Positions 6,081 to 12,402 of a DNA stretch of 26,161 nucleotides are shown here, piece by piece. The DNA comes from a virus, in IMG/VR virus record IMGVR_UViG_3300025646_000309, positions 1 to 26,161 of that record. One strand, given 5' to 3'. The position numbers and the translations under genes are program-made. Positions within the stretch are counted from its first letter, which is position 1, and each line of letters begins with the position of its first letter. A model generated the notes under the pieces. The model had not been told where the DNA came from and ran no database searches. It saw only the letters and a program-made list of their open reading frames with translations.

Positions 6081-6218
6081 ATGCCAGCAAGAAAAGTAAA
6101 AGGCGGATGGAAATGGGGTAAATCTGGAAAAGTCTATAAGACTAAGAAAGAGGCCGAAGCCCAAGGCAGAGCAATATATGCTTCTGGATATAAGAAAAAG
6201 AAACGTGTCAAGAAATAG
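6081..6218 (+). CDS. Small basic phage protein
   Basis: It has 45 residues with ribosome-binding site GGGGA (6071-6075). The sequence is a compact W-x-W-G-x-S-G-K-x-Y motif (GGWKWGKSGKVYKTKKEA) followed by EAQGRAIYASGYKKKK. I recognise this as a recurrent small protein type in tailed-phage genomes, where the KxYxTKxEAExQGRAIYASGY segment is well conserved. Its function is unknown. It has two parts: a beta-hairpin-like half and a helix with a basic tail. Confidence 0.76.
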   Translation: MPARKVKGGWKWGKSGKVYKTKKEAEAQGRAIYASGYKKKKRVKK

Positions 6219-6960
6219 TTTTTTAAATGAGTCTTATTTTAATATTGCAAGAGGCAAAATAAATAAAGCTTCGTCTATACATAAGTTTGGTAGAAATCCA
6301 AATGTAGGTGGTGCTCCAGAAACAATATGGGAACAAGGTGGCATTTATACTTACTTGACAGTTGCCTCAACAGTTTATGTGTATGGAGCTGATGCAGAAG
6401 ATGGTGCATCTGGAACAGGTGCTCGTACCGTTACAGTCCAAGGATTAGATGCCAACTATAATGAAATTGAAGAAACACTTACAGTAGATGGTGCAGTTTC
6501 AACTAAATCATTTTTAAGAGTTTATAGAGCCTTTGTTGCTTCAGCAGGTTCATTACAAACTAATAAAGGTGATGTGTTGATATCAACAGGTGCAAGTGGT
6601 GGTGGTACAGTATTGGCAAAAATTGCAACAATTGGTATAGGTACAGTATATGGTCAAGGACAAACAAATTTAGCACTCTATACAATACCTGCTGGCAAAA
6701 CAGGTTATTTAACAAATTGGAATATAGGAGTAGGTGCTTATAATGACGCCGTAACTGCTAACTTATATACAAGAGAAATAGGCAATGGTTTAATTTTTAG
6801 AACAAGAGACGTTATGGATGTTCCAGGCGGACTTCATCAAAGAATATATCAAGTACCATTTAACTTACCTGAAAAAACAGATATTGAAGTTAGAGCAATT
6901 GCTTCAGCAGGTACAAATATATCATCAACATTTGATATTATACTGATTAATAATAACTAA
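6178..6960 (+). CDS. Putative virion structural (capsid-associated) protein
   Basis: It has 260 residues from ATG 6178; GTG 6205 (251 aa) is a good alternative that reduces the overlap with the previous gene. After a short basic N-terminus the sequence is almost all beta: HKFGRNPNVGGAPETIWEQG (36-55), YTYLTVASTVYVYGADAEDG, VTVQGLDANYNEIEETLTV, then QTNLALYTIPAGKTGYLTNW and a C-terminal jelly-roll-like section. This HKFGRNPxVGxxxExIW opening and the 'IPAGKTGYL' segment occur in structural proteins of marine tailed phages as I remember them. Capsid decoration or a head/tail accessory are the likely roles. It is Gly/Ala/Thr-rich and lacks a signal peptide. Confidence 0.78.
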   Translation: MLLDIRKRNVSRNSFLNESYFNIARGKINKASSIHKFGRNPNVGGAPETIWEQGGIYTYLTVASTVYVYGADAEDGASGTGARTVTVQGLDANYNEIEETLTVDGAVSTKSFLRVYRAFVASAGSLQTNKGDVLISTGASGGGTVLAKIATIGIGTVYGQGQTNLALYTIPAGKTGYLTNWNIGVGAYNDAVTANLYTREIGNGLIFRTRDVMDVPGGLHQRIYQVPFNLPEKTDIEVRAIASAGTNISSTFDIILINNN

Positions 6961-6961
6961 A

Positions 6962-7144
6962 ATGGCGCGTAAAAGAGTAGCAAAGAAAAGACCAGTGCCA
7001 ACAAACCCAGCACTTTATGCTAGGGTAAAAGCAGAAGCAAAAAGAAAGTTTAAGGTATATCCGAGTGCATATGCAAATGGATGGTTAGTAAAAACATATA
7101 AAGCCCGTGGAGGCAAATATAGAATGGGAAAACCTAAGAAGTAG
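6962..7144 (+). CDS. Small basic phage protein
   Basis: It has 60 residues and about one third are Lys/Arg. After a basic leader (MARKRVAKKRPVPTNPALY) comes a recognisable phage motif: VKAEAKRKFKVYPSAYANGW followed by LVKTYKARGGKY. The KRKFKVYPSAYANxxLVxxYKxRGGxY pattern is common in small marine-phage proteins of unknown function. It may bind DNA or virion components. It starts one base after the previous stop, and its stop overlaps the GTG of the next gene. Confidence 0.8.
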   Translation: MARKRVAKKRPVPTNPALYARVKAEAKRKFKVYPSAYANGWLVKTYKARGGKYRMGKPKK

Positions 7145-7548
7145 TGCACTTAAAAGCAAATAAAATACCAGAAGATTATAAAGTAACAGAAATAAAACTA
7201 GAAGATATTTGGGAAACAGAGCAAGAAAAATTAAAGTTTCCAGATCTAGTATCAGAAAGATACTTAGTACTTGAAAAAAGTATTCCAGAAAAAGGTATGG
7301 CAAATCCCGTACCAATTTATGAGCATAACGAAAAGTATTACTTTTCAAGTGGAATGTTAAGACTTACATATGCTTATAAAAATAACTATACTTCTATAGA
7401 TTGTATAGTATCACGAGATTTAAGAGATCTCAAAGAATTACAAATAATGTTTAGTAAAACAGAACCTGAATATTTCCCAGAGCATTTAGTAGATAAATGG
7501 TGGGATACTAAGCAGAGCTATAATCAAAGGCGACGGAGACAAAGATGA
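7144..7548 (+). CDS. ParB/sulfiredoxin-fold-like protein
   Basis: It has 134 residues and GTG is the start. The arrangement resembles a ParB-like N-terminal domain: a recognition helix region (LVSERYLVLEKSIPEKGMAN), then PVPIYEHNEKYYFSSGMLRL and YAYKNNYTSIDCIVS. This is the 'do X, substitute Y in a template, look up row' strand-loop pattern in which ParB has GxHR/GERR; here SSGMLRL sits at that place. Phages often carry such small ParB-like proteins near packaging genes. Nuclease or NTPase activity is not shown. The C-terminus ends in an Arg-rich tail (QRRRRQR). Confidence 0.62.
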   Translation: MHLKANKIPEDYKVTEIKLEDIWETEQEKLKFPDLVSERYLVLEKSIPEKGMANPVPIYEHNEKYYFSSGMLRLTYAYKNNYTSIDCIVSRDLRDLKELQIMFSKTEPEYFPEHLVDKWWDTKQSYNQRRRRQR

Positions 7549-7802
7549 AAGCAATTTTAACAAAAGAAGGAAAATTTCAAGTAGTTGAAAAAGACGGACA
7601 TACTGATGCAGCTTCCGCAATGACAAGTTGTAAAGTTATTATGTCACATTGTCAAATGATACTTGATAATTTAACAGACCCAGAAGCAAGTCTTCCAACT
7701 TGGTGGACAAATAAGTTAGCCGTATCAGAATACGAAGTAGTGTCTGCAGCAAATTATCTTGCTTCAAAAGAAGGAGACATGAGTCACGCAGAGCCAGAGT
7801 AA
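7545..7802 (+). CDS. Conserved small phage protein
   Basis: It has 85 residues and begins with an ATGA overlap. The first part is a short strand pair (MKAILTKEGKFQVVEKDG). The second is helical with CKVIMSHCQMILDNL and LPTWWTNKLAVSEYEVVSAA. The 'WW-x-N-K-L-A' followed by a helix with A/S-A-x-Y-L is a recurrent pattern in T4-like and other marine phages, in proteins of unknown function often encoded with structural genes. It is acidic, unlike the basic proteins around it. Confidence 0.78.
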   Translation: MKAILTKEGKFQVVEKDGHTDAASAMTSCKVIMSHCQMILDNLTDPEASLPTWWTNKLAVSEYEVVSAANYLASKEGDMSHAEPE

Positions 7803-8083
7803 TGGCTAAACCAAAAGGTGGATTAACTAAATGGTTTAAAGAAAGATGGGTAGATATTAGTCGTCCTAAAAAGAAAGGACGCTATCAACCTTGTGGTAGA
7901 CCTAAAGCAAGAACTGCTAGAGGTGGTTATCCAAAATGTGTCCCTGCTCGTGTGGCAGCGAAAATGTCAGCAGCAGAGAAAAGGTCGGCAGTTCGCCGCA
8001 AACGAAGTAAAGCGCAAGGAGTTGGTGGTAAACCAACCTTTGTAAGAACTTTTAAAAAACGGGGAAGCCGAAAGAAAAAGTAG
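7802..8083 (+). CDS. Basic conserved phage protein (DUF5872-like)
   Basis: It has 93 residues and is very basic. The core is GLTKWFKERWVDISRPKKKG, then CGRPKARTARGGYPKCVP and ARVAAKMSAAEKRSAVRRKR. The WVDISRPKKxGxxxPCGRxxAxxxxxGYPKCVPxxxAxxM series is a well-conserved phage and giant-virus module that I associate with DUF5872, from memory only. The two Cys and the basic tail suggest nucleic acid contact. It starts inside the TAATG overlap with the previous gene. Confidence 0.8.
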   Translation: MAKPKGGLTKWFKERWVDISRPKKKGRYQPCGRPKARTARGGYPKCVPARVAAKMSAAEKRSAVRRKRSKAQGVGGKPTFVRTFKKRGSRKKK

Positions 8084-8087
8084 GCAT

Positions 8088-8249
8088 ATGAACAAATACG
8101 AAATTGTAAGTGAAATCTTACATGTGTTAGACTTATCTAACAAATTTAAACACGCAATAGAACACAGGTTACATATATCTCGACAAATACGAGATAGATT
8201 AAAAAATGGGCAGCAATGCCAAGAGCTTTTAGAAAGCATAGGACAATAA
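8088..8249 (+). CDS. Small helical hypothetical protein
   Basis: This 53-residue gene lies between two annotated neighbours with four and one base gaps. It is predicted to be all helical (MNKYEIVSEILHVLDLSNKF, then AIEHRLHISRQIRDRLKNG and CQELLESIG). The second half alternates Arg/Ile in a coiled-coil-like pattern. I do not recognise it. The exact fit in the gene array is the main reason for calling it. A small terminase or packaging accessory cannot be excluded. Confidence 0.6.
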   Translation: MNKYEIVSEILHVLDLSNKFKHAIEHRLHISRQIRDRLKNGQQCQELLESIGQ

Positions 8250-8250
8250 A

Positions 8251-8520
8251 ATGGCAAGACAAGGCGGATTTTTAGTTGGACCAAGTATTCATGGAACATC
8301 TAAACTAAGAAAACACGTATTAAAAAGAGGACTCACTAGAGACCTTAACGCTGCAGCAGGAACTTACGTAAATACTAAGTCTCCAATGACCACACCAGGT
8401 GGTTTTTATGGCGCAGCTCCAAAAGCTATCGGTCCTAGATTCGGCAAGACAGTAACTCCTAAATCAGCGACATTTAGTAAGAAGGGTGCAGGTCGAATTT
8501 TACCGAGACGCGGAAGATAA
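8251..8520 (+). CDS. Basic Gly/Pro-rich hypothetical protein
   Basis: It has 89 residues, begins one base after the previous stop, and is rich in Gly, Lys, Arg, Thr and Pro. Segments include GGFLVGPSIHGTSKLRKHV, TKSPMTTPGGFYGAAPKAIG and a basic tail KKGAGRILPRRGR. It is low in hydrophobic core residues and probably unfolded alone. I recognise no named family. It precedes a 72-base non-coding gap containing two inverted repeats. Confidence 0.62.
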   Translation: MARQGGFLVGPSIHGTSKLRKHVLKRGLTRDLNAAAGTYVNTKSPMTTPGGFYGAAPKAIGPRFGKTVTPKSATFSKKGAGRILPRRGR

Positions 8521-8536
8521 AAATATTACATAGTGA

Positions 8537-8578
8537 CTTTCATAAATTTATGAAAGCAGGACGACTTAATAGAGTCGT
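8537..8578. repeat. Two tandem inverted repeats in a short intergenic gap
   Basis: The first is a perfect 20-base palindrome (8537-8556, CTTTCATAAA and its complement with no spacer). The second has stems ACGACT (8561-8566) and AGTCGT (8573-8578) around a six-base loop. They lie in the 72 bases between the genes ending at 8520 and starting at 8593. No T-tract follows, so they are not clear terminators. A protein operator, an mRNA processing or stabilising stem, or a packaging/DNA-binding signal are possible. Confidence 0.7.
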
Positions 8579-8592
8579 GAATATTATTTTAA

Positions 8593-8937
8593 ATGGCACT
8601 AACAGCAAGCGAAAAAGCAAGACTAAAAAAAGCGGGTCTAACGAGGCTAAATAAGCCTAAGATGACTCCAAAGCACCCTACTAAAAAAGCTGTGGTTGCT
8701 ACAAAAGTGAATGGCAAAATTAAAGTTATTCGCTTCGGTGCCCAAGGTATGGGGCACAATTACAGCCCAGAGGCTAGAAAATCCTTTAAAGCAAGACATC
8801 GTAAGAATATTGCAAGGGGTAAAAAGTCGCCAGCATACTGGGCTGATAAATTTTTATGGGCTGGGAAAGGTAAGCGTAAGAAAATGCCACCTAAATCCCA
8901 GAAATATGTTCGTGGAATCAAAAGAAGGAAAAGATGA
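8593..8937 (+). CDS. Basic conserved phage protein (DUF6321-like)
   Basis: It has 114 residues and is strongly basic. The conserved run is EKARLKKAGLTRLNKPKMTP, KHPTKK, a strand pair VKVIRFGAQGMGHN-like, then RKSFKARHRKNIARGKKSPA and YWADKFLW. The FGxQG...SFKARHxKNIxxGKxSxAYWAxKxxW pattern is common in marine phages (I associate it with DUF6321, from memory). Its role is unknown. It ends in a Lys/Arg tail and its stop overlaps the next ATG. Confidence 0.82.
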   Translation: MALTASEKARLKKAGLTRLNKPKMTPKHPTKKAVVATKVNGKIKVIRFGAQGMGHNYSPEARKSFKARHRKNIARGKKSPAYWADKFLWAGKGKRKKMPPKSQKYVRGIKRRKR

Positions 8938-9173
8938 TACCAAAAGTTATAGACAAAAGATTAGCTTGGCTAGAAGGCATATGCCTACAAGCAGAAGATG
9001 TTCTTACTCGGCTTAAGCAAAGAGAAGTAGCAGGTATAACTTTAACAACTCGTGAAGAGAATATGGCAGAACTTTGTAGTGCGTATTTATATATGCTACA
9101 ACTTACTAAAGAATACGGACTTTTTGATTCCGACGACCCTTTTAACTTATTTAACAAAGAGACTTTACATTGA
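8934..9173 (+). CDS. Small protein upstream of terminase (possible small-terminase candidate)
   Basis: It has 79 residues, mainly helical (IDKRLAWLEGICLQAEDVLT, LTTREENMAELCSAYLYML). It starts with an ATGA overlap and ends overlapping the large terminase start. Its position fits a small terminase or a recognition accessory, but no helix-turn-helix motif is obvious and it is short for a TerS. I mark it as hypothetical. Confidence 0.62.
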   Translation: MIPKVIDKRLAWLEGICLQAEDVLTRLKQREVAGITLTTREENMAELCSAYLYMLQLTKEYGLFDSDDPFNLFNKETLH

Positions 9174-10471
9174 TCGAGATAAGCCGTACAGACATTGTAC
9201 ACGACTATCTCATGGACTTAAATCCTGAGAATCGTTTCATTAAACTACCCATTGAAGGGTATCTAGAATTATTAGGAATAAATCCTAATTCCTCCCAAAC
9301 GGCGATCATTAATGCAATTAATAACCCTAAGTATCGTTTTGTCTGTGCGGCGGTCTCTCGTCGCCAAGGCAAGACATATATTTCAAATATCATAGGACAA
9401 TTGGTTTGTTTAGTACCAAACTCACACGTGCTACTGATGTCCCCAAACTATTCTTTATCTCAAATCTCATTTGACTTACAGAGAAATCTTATTAAACATT
9501 TTGATTTAGAAGTTACAAGAGATAATGCAAAAGATAAAGTTATCGAACTTTCAAATCAATCAACAATTAGAATGGGTTCTATCAATCAGGTAGACTCTGT
9601 TGTTGGTCGTTCTTACGATTTAATCATCTTCGACGAGGCTGCACTTACAGATGGCAAAGACGCTTTTAATGTGGCACTTCGGCCAACGCTCGATAAAGAA
9701 AATTCTAAAGCAATTTTTATTTCTACACCTCGTGGAAGAAATAATTACTTTGCAGAGTTTTATTACAGAGGTTGGTCAGATGAATTTCCAGAATGGTGTA
9801 GTATAAAAGCCACTTATCATGAAAATCCTCGTGTATCAGAAGATGATATTAAAGAAGCAAAGAAAACAATGTCACAAAATGAGTTTGCACAAGAATATCT
9901 TGCAGACTTTAATGTATTTGAAGGACAAATCTGGGCATTTAATCATGAAGAATGTACTGCAGATTTAACACAATTTGATACTTCAAAAATGGATGTCTTT
10001 GCAGGACTTGACGTTGGTTATAAAGATCCAACAGCTTTCTGTGTTATTGCCTATGACTGGGATGAAGAAAAATACTACTTGCTTGATGAATATCTCGATG
10101 CAGAAAGAACAACCGAACAACACGCTGCAGTAATCAGAGGAATGATTGATAAATGGAATATTGATTGGATATACATTGACTCTGCAGCTCAGCAAACTCG
10201 TTTTGATTTTGCACAAAACTATGACATTACTACTATTAACGCAAAGAAATCTGTACTTGACGGTATCGGTCATGTTGCAGGAATAGTAGAAAATAATAAA
10301 CTTATTGTAGACCAAAAATGCAAACATGTGATGATATCATTAGATCAGTATCAATGGGATCCAAACCCTAACCTATTAAAAGAAAAGCCAAAACATGACA
10401 TGTCATCTCACATGGCAGATGCTTTACGATACGCTCTTTATACATTCGAAACTTCAGCGACTACGTTTTGA
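9170..10471 (+). CDS. terL: Terminase large subunit
   Basis: It has 433 residues, starting at TTG 9170, which overlaps the previous stop; ATG 9212 is the only nearby ATG. The ATPase domain has Walker A SRRQGKT (63-69), Walker B LIIFDE (151-156, catalytic Glu156) and coupling motif STPRG (185-189). The C-terminal RNase H-like nuclease has the acidic triad Asp281 (GLDVGY), Asp337 (IYIDSAA) and Asp417 (HMADALRYAL). The protein pumps DNA into proheads and cuts the concatemer. It looks complete and is normal in length. Followed by an internal promoter. Confidence 0.96.
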   Translation: MIEISRTDIVHDYLMDLNPENRFIKLPIEGYLELLGINPNSSQTAIINAINNPKYRFVCAAVSRRQGKTYISNIIGQLVCLVPNSHVLLMSPNYSLSQISFDLQRNLIKHFDLEVTRDNAKDKVIELSNQSTIRMGSINQVDSVVGRSYDLIIFDEAALTDGKDAFNVALRPTLDKENSKAIFISTPRGRNNYFAEFYYRGWSDEFPEWCSIKATYHENPRVSEDDIKEAKKTMSQNEFAQEYLADFNVFEGQIWAFNHEECTADLTQFDTSKMDVFAGLDVGYKDPTAFCVIAYDWDEEKYYLLDEYLDAERTTEQHAAVIRGMIDKWNIDWIYIDSAAQQTRFDFAQNYDITTINAKKSVLDGIGHVAGIVENNKLIVDQKCKHVMISLDQYQWDPNPNLLKEKPKHDMSSHMADALRYALYTFETSATTF

Positions 10472-10494
10472 CAATACCTAATAAAAAACAGTTC

Positions 10495-10524
10495 TTGACA
10501 TCAGATGTGACTTTTTGGTATAAT
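10495..10524 (+). promoter_or_regulatory. Consensus sigma70-type promoter
   Basis: TTGACA (10495-10500) and TATAAT (10519-10524), both perfect, have an 18-base spacer. They lie in the 72-base gap between the terminase stop and ATG 10544. Transcription from about 10531 would give a very short leader before the HNH gene and would read on through portal and capsid to the terminator at 14464-14489. This probably gives the head genes extra transcripts. Confidence 0.82.
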
Positions 10525-10543
10525 TCTAATTAAGAGTATAAAT

Positions 10544-10915
10544 ATGAACTTCAAAAGAGATTTAGTTAAATACGTAAGAGACAAGGCTAAATCAAAATAT
10601 AGAAAAGCAAATAATTGCTATATATGCGGCAGTACTGAGAACTTAGATTTTCATCATTATTACGGACTAACCGAACTACTAGAAACTTGGCTAAGAAAGA
10701 AAAATATTATTATTAAGAATGAACAAGACATACTAGAGATTCGTGAAGTCTTTATTGATGAAAACTACGATAAAGTCTATAACGCTGCAGCAACTCTCTG
10801 CCATGCTCATCATTTACGACTACACTCAATTTATGGAAAACGACCCAAATTGACTACAGCAGAGAAACAAAGAAATTGGGTCGAGAAACAGAGAGACAAA
10901 TATGGCATGGTATGA
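10544..10915 (+). CDS. HNH-type nuclease-like protein
   Basis: It has 123 residues. A zinc/HNH pattern is visible: CYICGS (Cys25, Cys28), LDFHHYYGL (His37, His38), then AATLCHAHHLRLHS with Cys86, His89/90 and His94. The second CxxH/H pair and 'HHY' fit the beta-beta-alpha HNH fold. Phages often encode HNH proteins beside terminase genes, where some aid DNA packaging or cos cutting. Others are homing endonucleases. It begins the transcript of the second promoter, and its end overlaps the portal start. Packaging helper is my first guess. Confidence 0.8.
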   Translation: MNFKRDLVKYVRDKAKSKYRKANNCYICGSTENLDFHHYYGLTELLETWLRKKNIIIKNEQDILEIREVFIDENYDKVYNAAATLCHAHHLRLHSIYGKRPKLTTAEKQRNWVEKQRDKYGMV

Positions 10916-12107
10916 CAGGTTTTTAGGAAGACGAGAGGAAAAACTTAATCCTGCTCAATATGTTATTTCCCGTGAAGAGGGAATGACTATTGATTCTCGT
11001 GAAATTCCTACTAATTATAGAAATGCATATGAACAACTAGAAATAGTTAATCGTGCTGTAAACATGATTGTTGACGATGTTTCTGAAATTCCTTTCACAG
11101 TAGGTGAACAAATAGTAGGAGTTAATAACATCATAAAAAACATGCGTAGATCTAGGTTAGATTTACTTTTGAATAAGGAGCCAAATCCTTTTCAAGATGT
11201 AAGTACTTTTAAAAGAAACCTAATAATTGATCTACTCATAGATGGTAATATATTTATTTATTACGATGGAGCACATCTTTACCATCTACCTGCTGATAAA
11301 GTCACAATCTATTCAGACGATGAAACTTACGTAGAGAAATACTCATTTGACAATAGTATCGATTATAGCGTAAACGAAATTATACATATAAAAGAAAACA
11401 GTTTCAACTCCATTTATAGAGGTGTACCAAGATTAAAACCAGCATATAGAACTATGCAACTTTTAACCTCTATGAGAAACTTTCAAGATAACTTCTTTAA
11501 AAATGGAGCTGTACCAGGTTTAGTATTAAAATCACCAAACACTCTTTCTGAGAAAATAAAAGAAAGAATGTTACAAGCATGGAGTATTCGATATAATCCG
11601 AATACAGGAGGTAGAAGACCTCTTATTCTTGATGGGGGTTTAGAAGTTGATAATTTAACAAATATCAATTTCAAAGAATTAGATTTTCAGGATTCTATCA
11701 AGGCAAGTGAAAGAGTAATTCTAGAAGCTATGGGTATTCCACCTATTCTTTTTGACGGTGGAAATAATGCGAATATTCGCCCAAACCATAGACTTTATTA
11801 CTTAGAAACAGTATTGCCCGTAGTTAGAAAACTTAAATTTGCACTGGAAAGATTTTTTGGTTTTAATCTATCAGAAGATGTAACAGGAGTACCTGCTTTA
11901 CAACCAGAACTAAGAGATCAAGCAGCCTACTATGCAACACTTGTTAATACTGGAATACTTTCAGCAAATGAAGCAAGAAAGGCACTAGGCAAAGATCCTA
12001 TAAAAGGGTTTGATGAACCAAGAGTACCTGCAAATATAGCAGGTTCTGCAGCAAACCCACAAGAAGGTGGAAGACCAGTTGAGACTCCGCCAAGCGAGGA
12101 AAATTAA
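10902..12107 (+). CDS. Portal protein (HK97 gp3-like)
   Basis: It has 401 residues from ATG 10902, overlapping the HNH stop by 14 bases. Portal hallmarks include EQLEIVNRAVNMIVDDVSEI (near 45-64), a beta-rich wing with DGNIFIYYDGAHLYHLPADK, EIIHIKENSFNSIYRGVPRL, and the clip/stem with FKNGAVPGLVL, LDGGLEVDNL and ILEAMGIPPILFDG. The dodecameric portal is the DNA channel of the head vertex. Length and order match the HK97-like portal family (Phage_portal). The Pro/Ala/Glu-rich tail (SAANPQEGGRPVETPPSEEN) is probably disordered. Confidence 0.94.
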   Translation: MAWYDRFLGRREEKLNPAQYVISREEGMTIDSREIPTNYRNAYEQLEIVNRAVNMIVDDVSEIPFTVGEQIVGVNNIIKNMRRSRLDLLLNKEPNPFQDVSTFKRNLIIDLLIDGNIFIYYDGAHLYHLPADKVTIYSDDETYVEKYSFDNSIDYSVNEIIHIKENSFNSIYRGVPRLKPAYRTMQLLTSMRNFQDNFFKNGAVPGLVLKSPNTLSEKIKERMLQAWSIRYNPNTGGRRPLILDGGLEVDNLTNINFKELDFQDSIKASERVILEAMGIPPILFDGGNNANIRPNHRLYYLETVLPVVRKLKFALERFFGFNLSEDVTGVPALQPELRDQAAYYATLVNTGILSANEARKALGKDPIKGFDEPRVPANIAGSAANPQEGGRPVETPPSEEN

Positions 12108-12108
12108 T

Positions 12109-12402
12109 ATGACAAAAGATATGATGGCAAAAGCATTATCAGAGTTTTTAGTAAAACGTAAAGTTGATACTATTTCTCTTTCAGACTATAAAGGTCTTGG
12201 TAATGATGTACCAGTAAAAGACTATCTTTTAAGAAGAGCATTTGGTAGTTGGACTAGAGTTTTATCTGCTATGCAGAAAAGATACCCAATTGATTTGGAA
12301 ACTCTAGTAGCACCAGCACCTGCTCCAAAGCCAGCACCTAAAGTTACTCCTAAAAAAGTAACTCCAAAGGTAACAAAAGTGGAGAAAGAAGATGTCAAAT
12401 AA
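12109..12402 (+). CDS. Small protein with Lys/Pro-rich tail
   Basis: A longer frame opens at GTG 12067, but ATG 12109 (97 aa) starts two bases after the portal stop and follows a GAGGA box, so it is preferred. The N-terminal part is helical (MTKDMMAKALSEFLVKRKVD, then VKDYLLRRAFGSWTRVLSAM). The tail is a low-complexity Ala/Pro then Lys/Thr/Val region (APAPAPKPAPKVTPKKVTPK). It overlaps the protease-capsid gene by 11 bases. A scaffold-like or capsid-associated role is possible, but I recognise no family. Confidence 0.68.
   Translation: MTKDMMAKALSEFLVKRKVDTISLSDYKGLGNDVPVKDYLLRRAFGSWTRVLSAMQKRYPIDLETLVAPAPAPKPAPKVTPKKVTPKVTKVEKEDVK

Noticed and set aside
6355-6383. TTGACA box as a promoter
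   Set aside because: Inside a coding sequence, and the -10 position at 17 bases reads TGTGTA.
8550-8654. Short frame MKAGRLNRVVNIILNG (34 aa) across the palindromes
   Set aside because: Its start is in the middle of the palindrome without a ribosome-binding site, and it runs out of frame into the well-supported gene at 8593.
10468-10473. TTGACA at the terminase stop
   Set aside because: No -10 box at proper spacing. The true pair is the one at 10495/10519.
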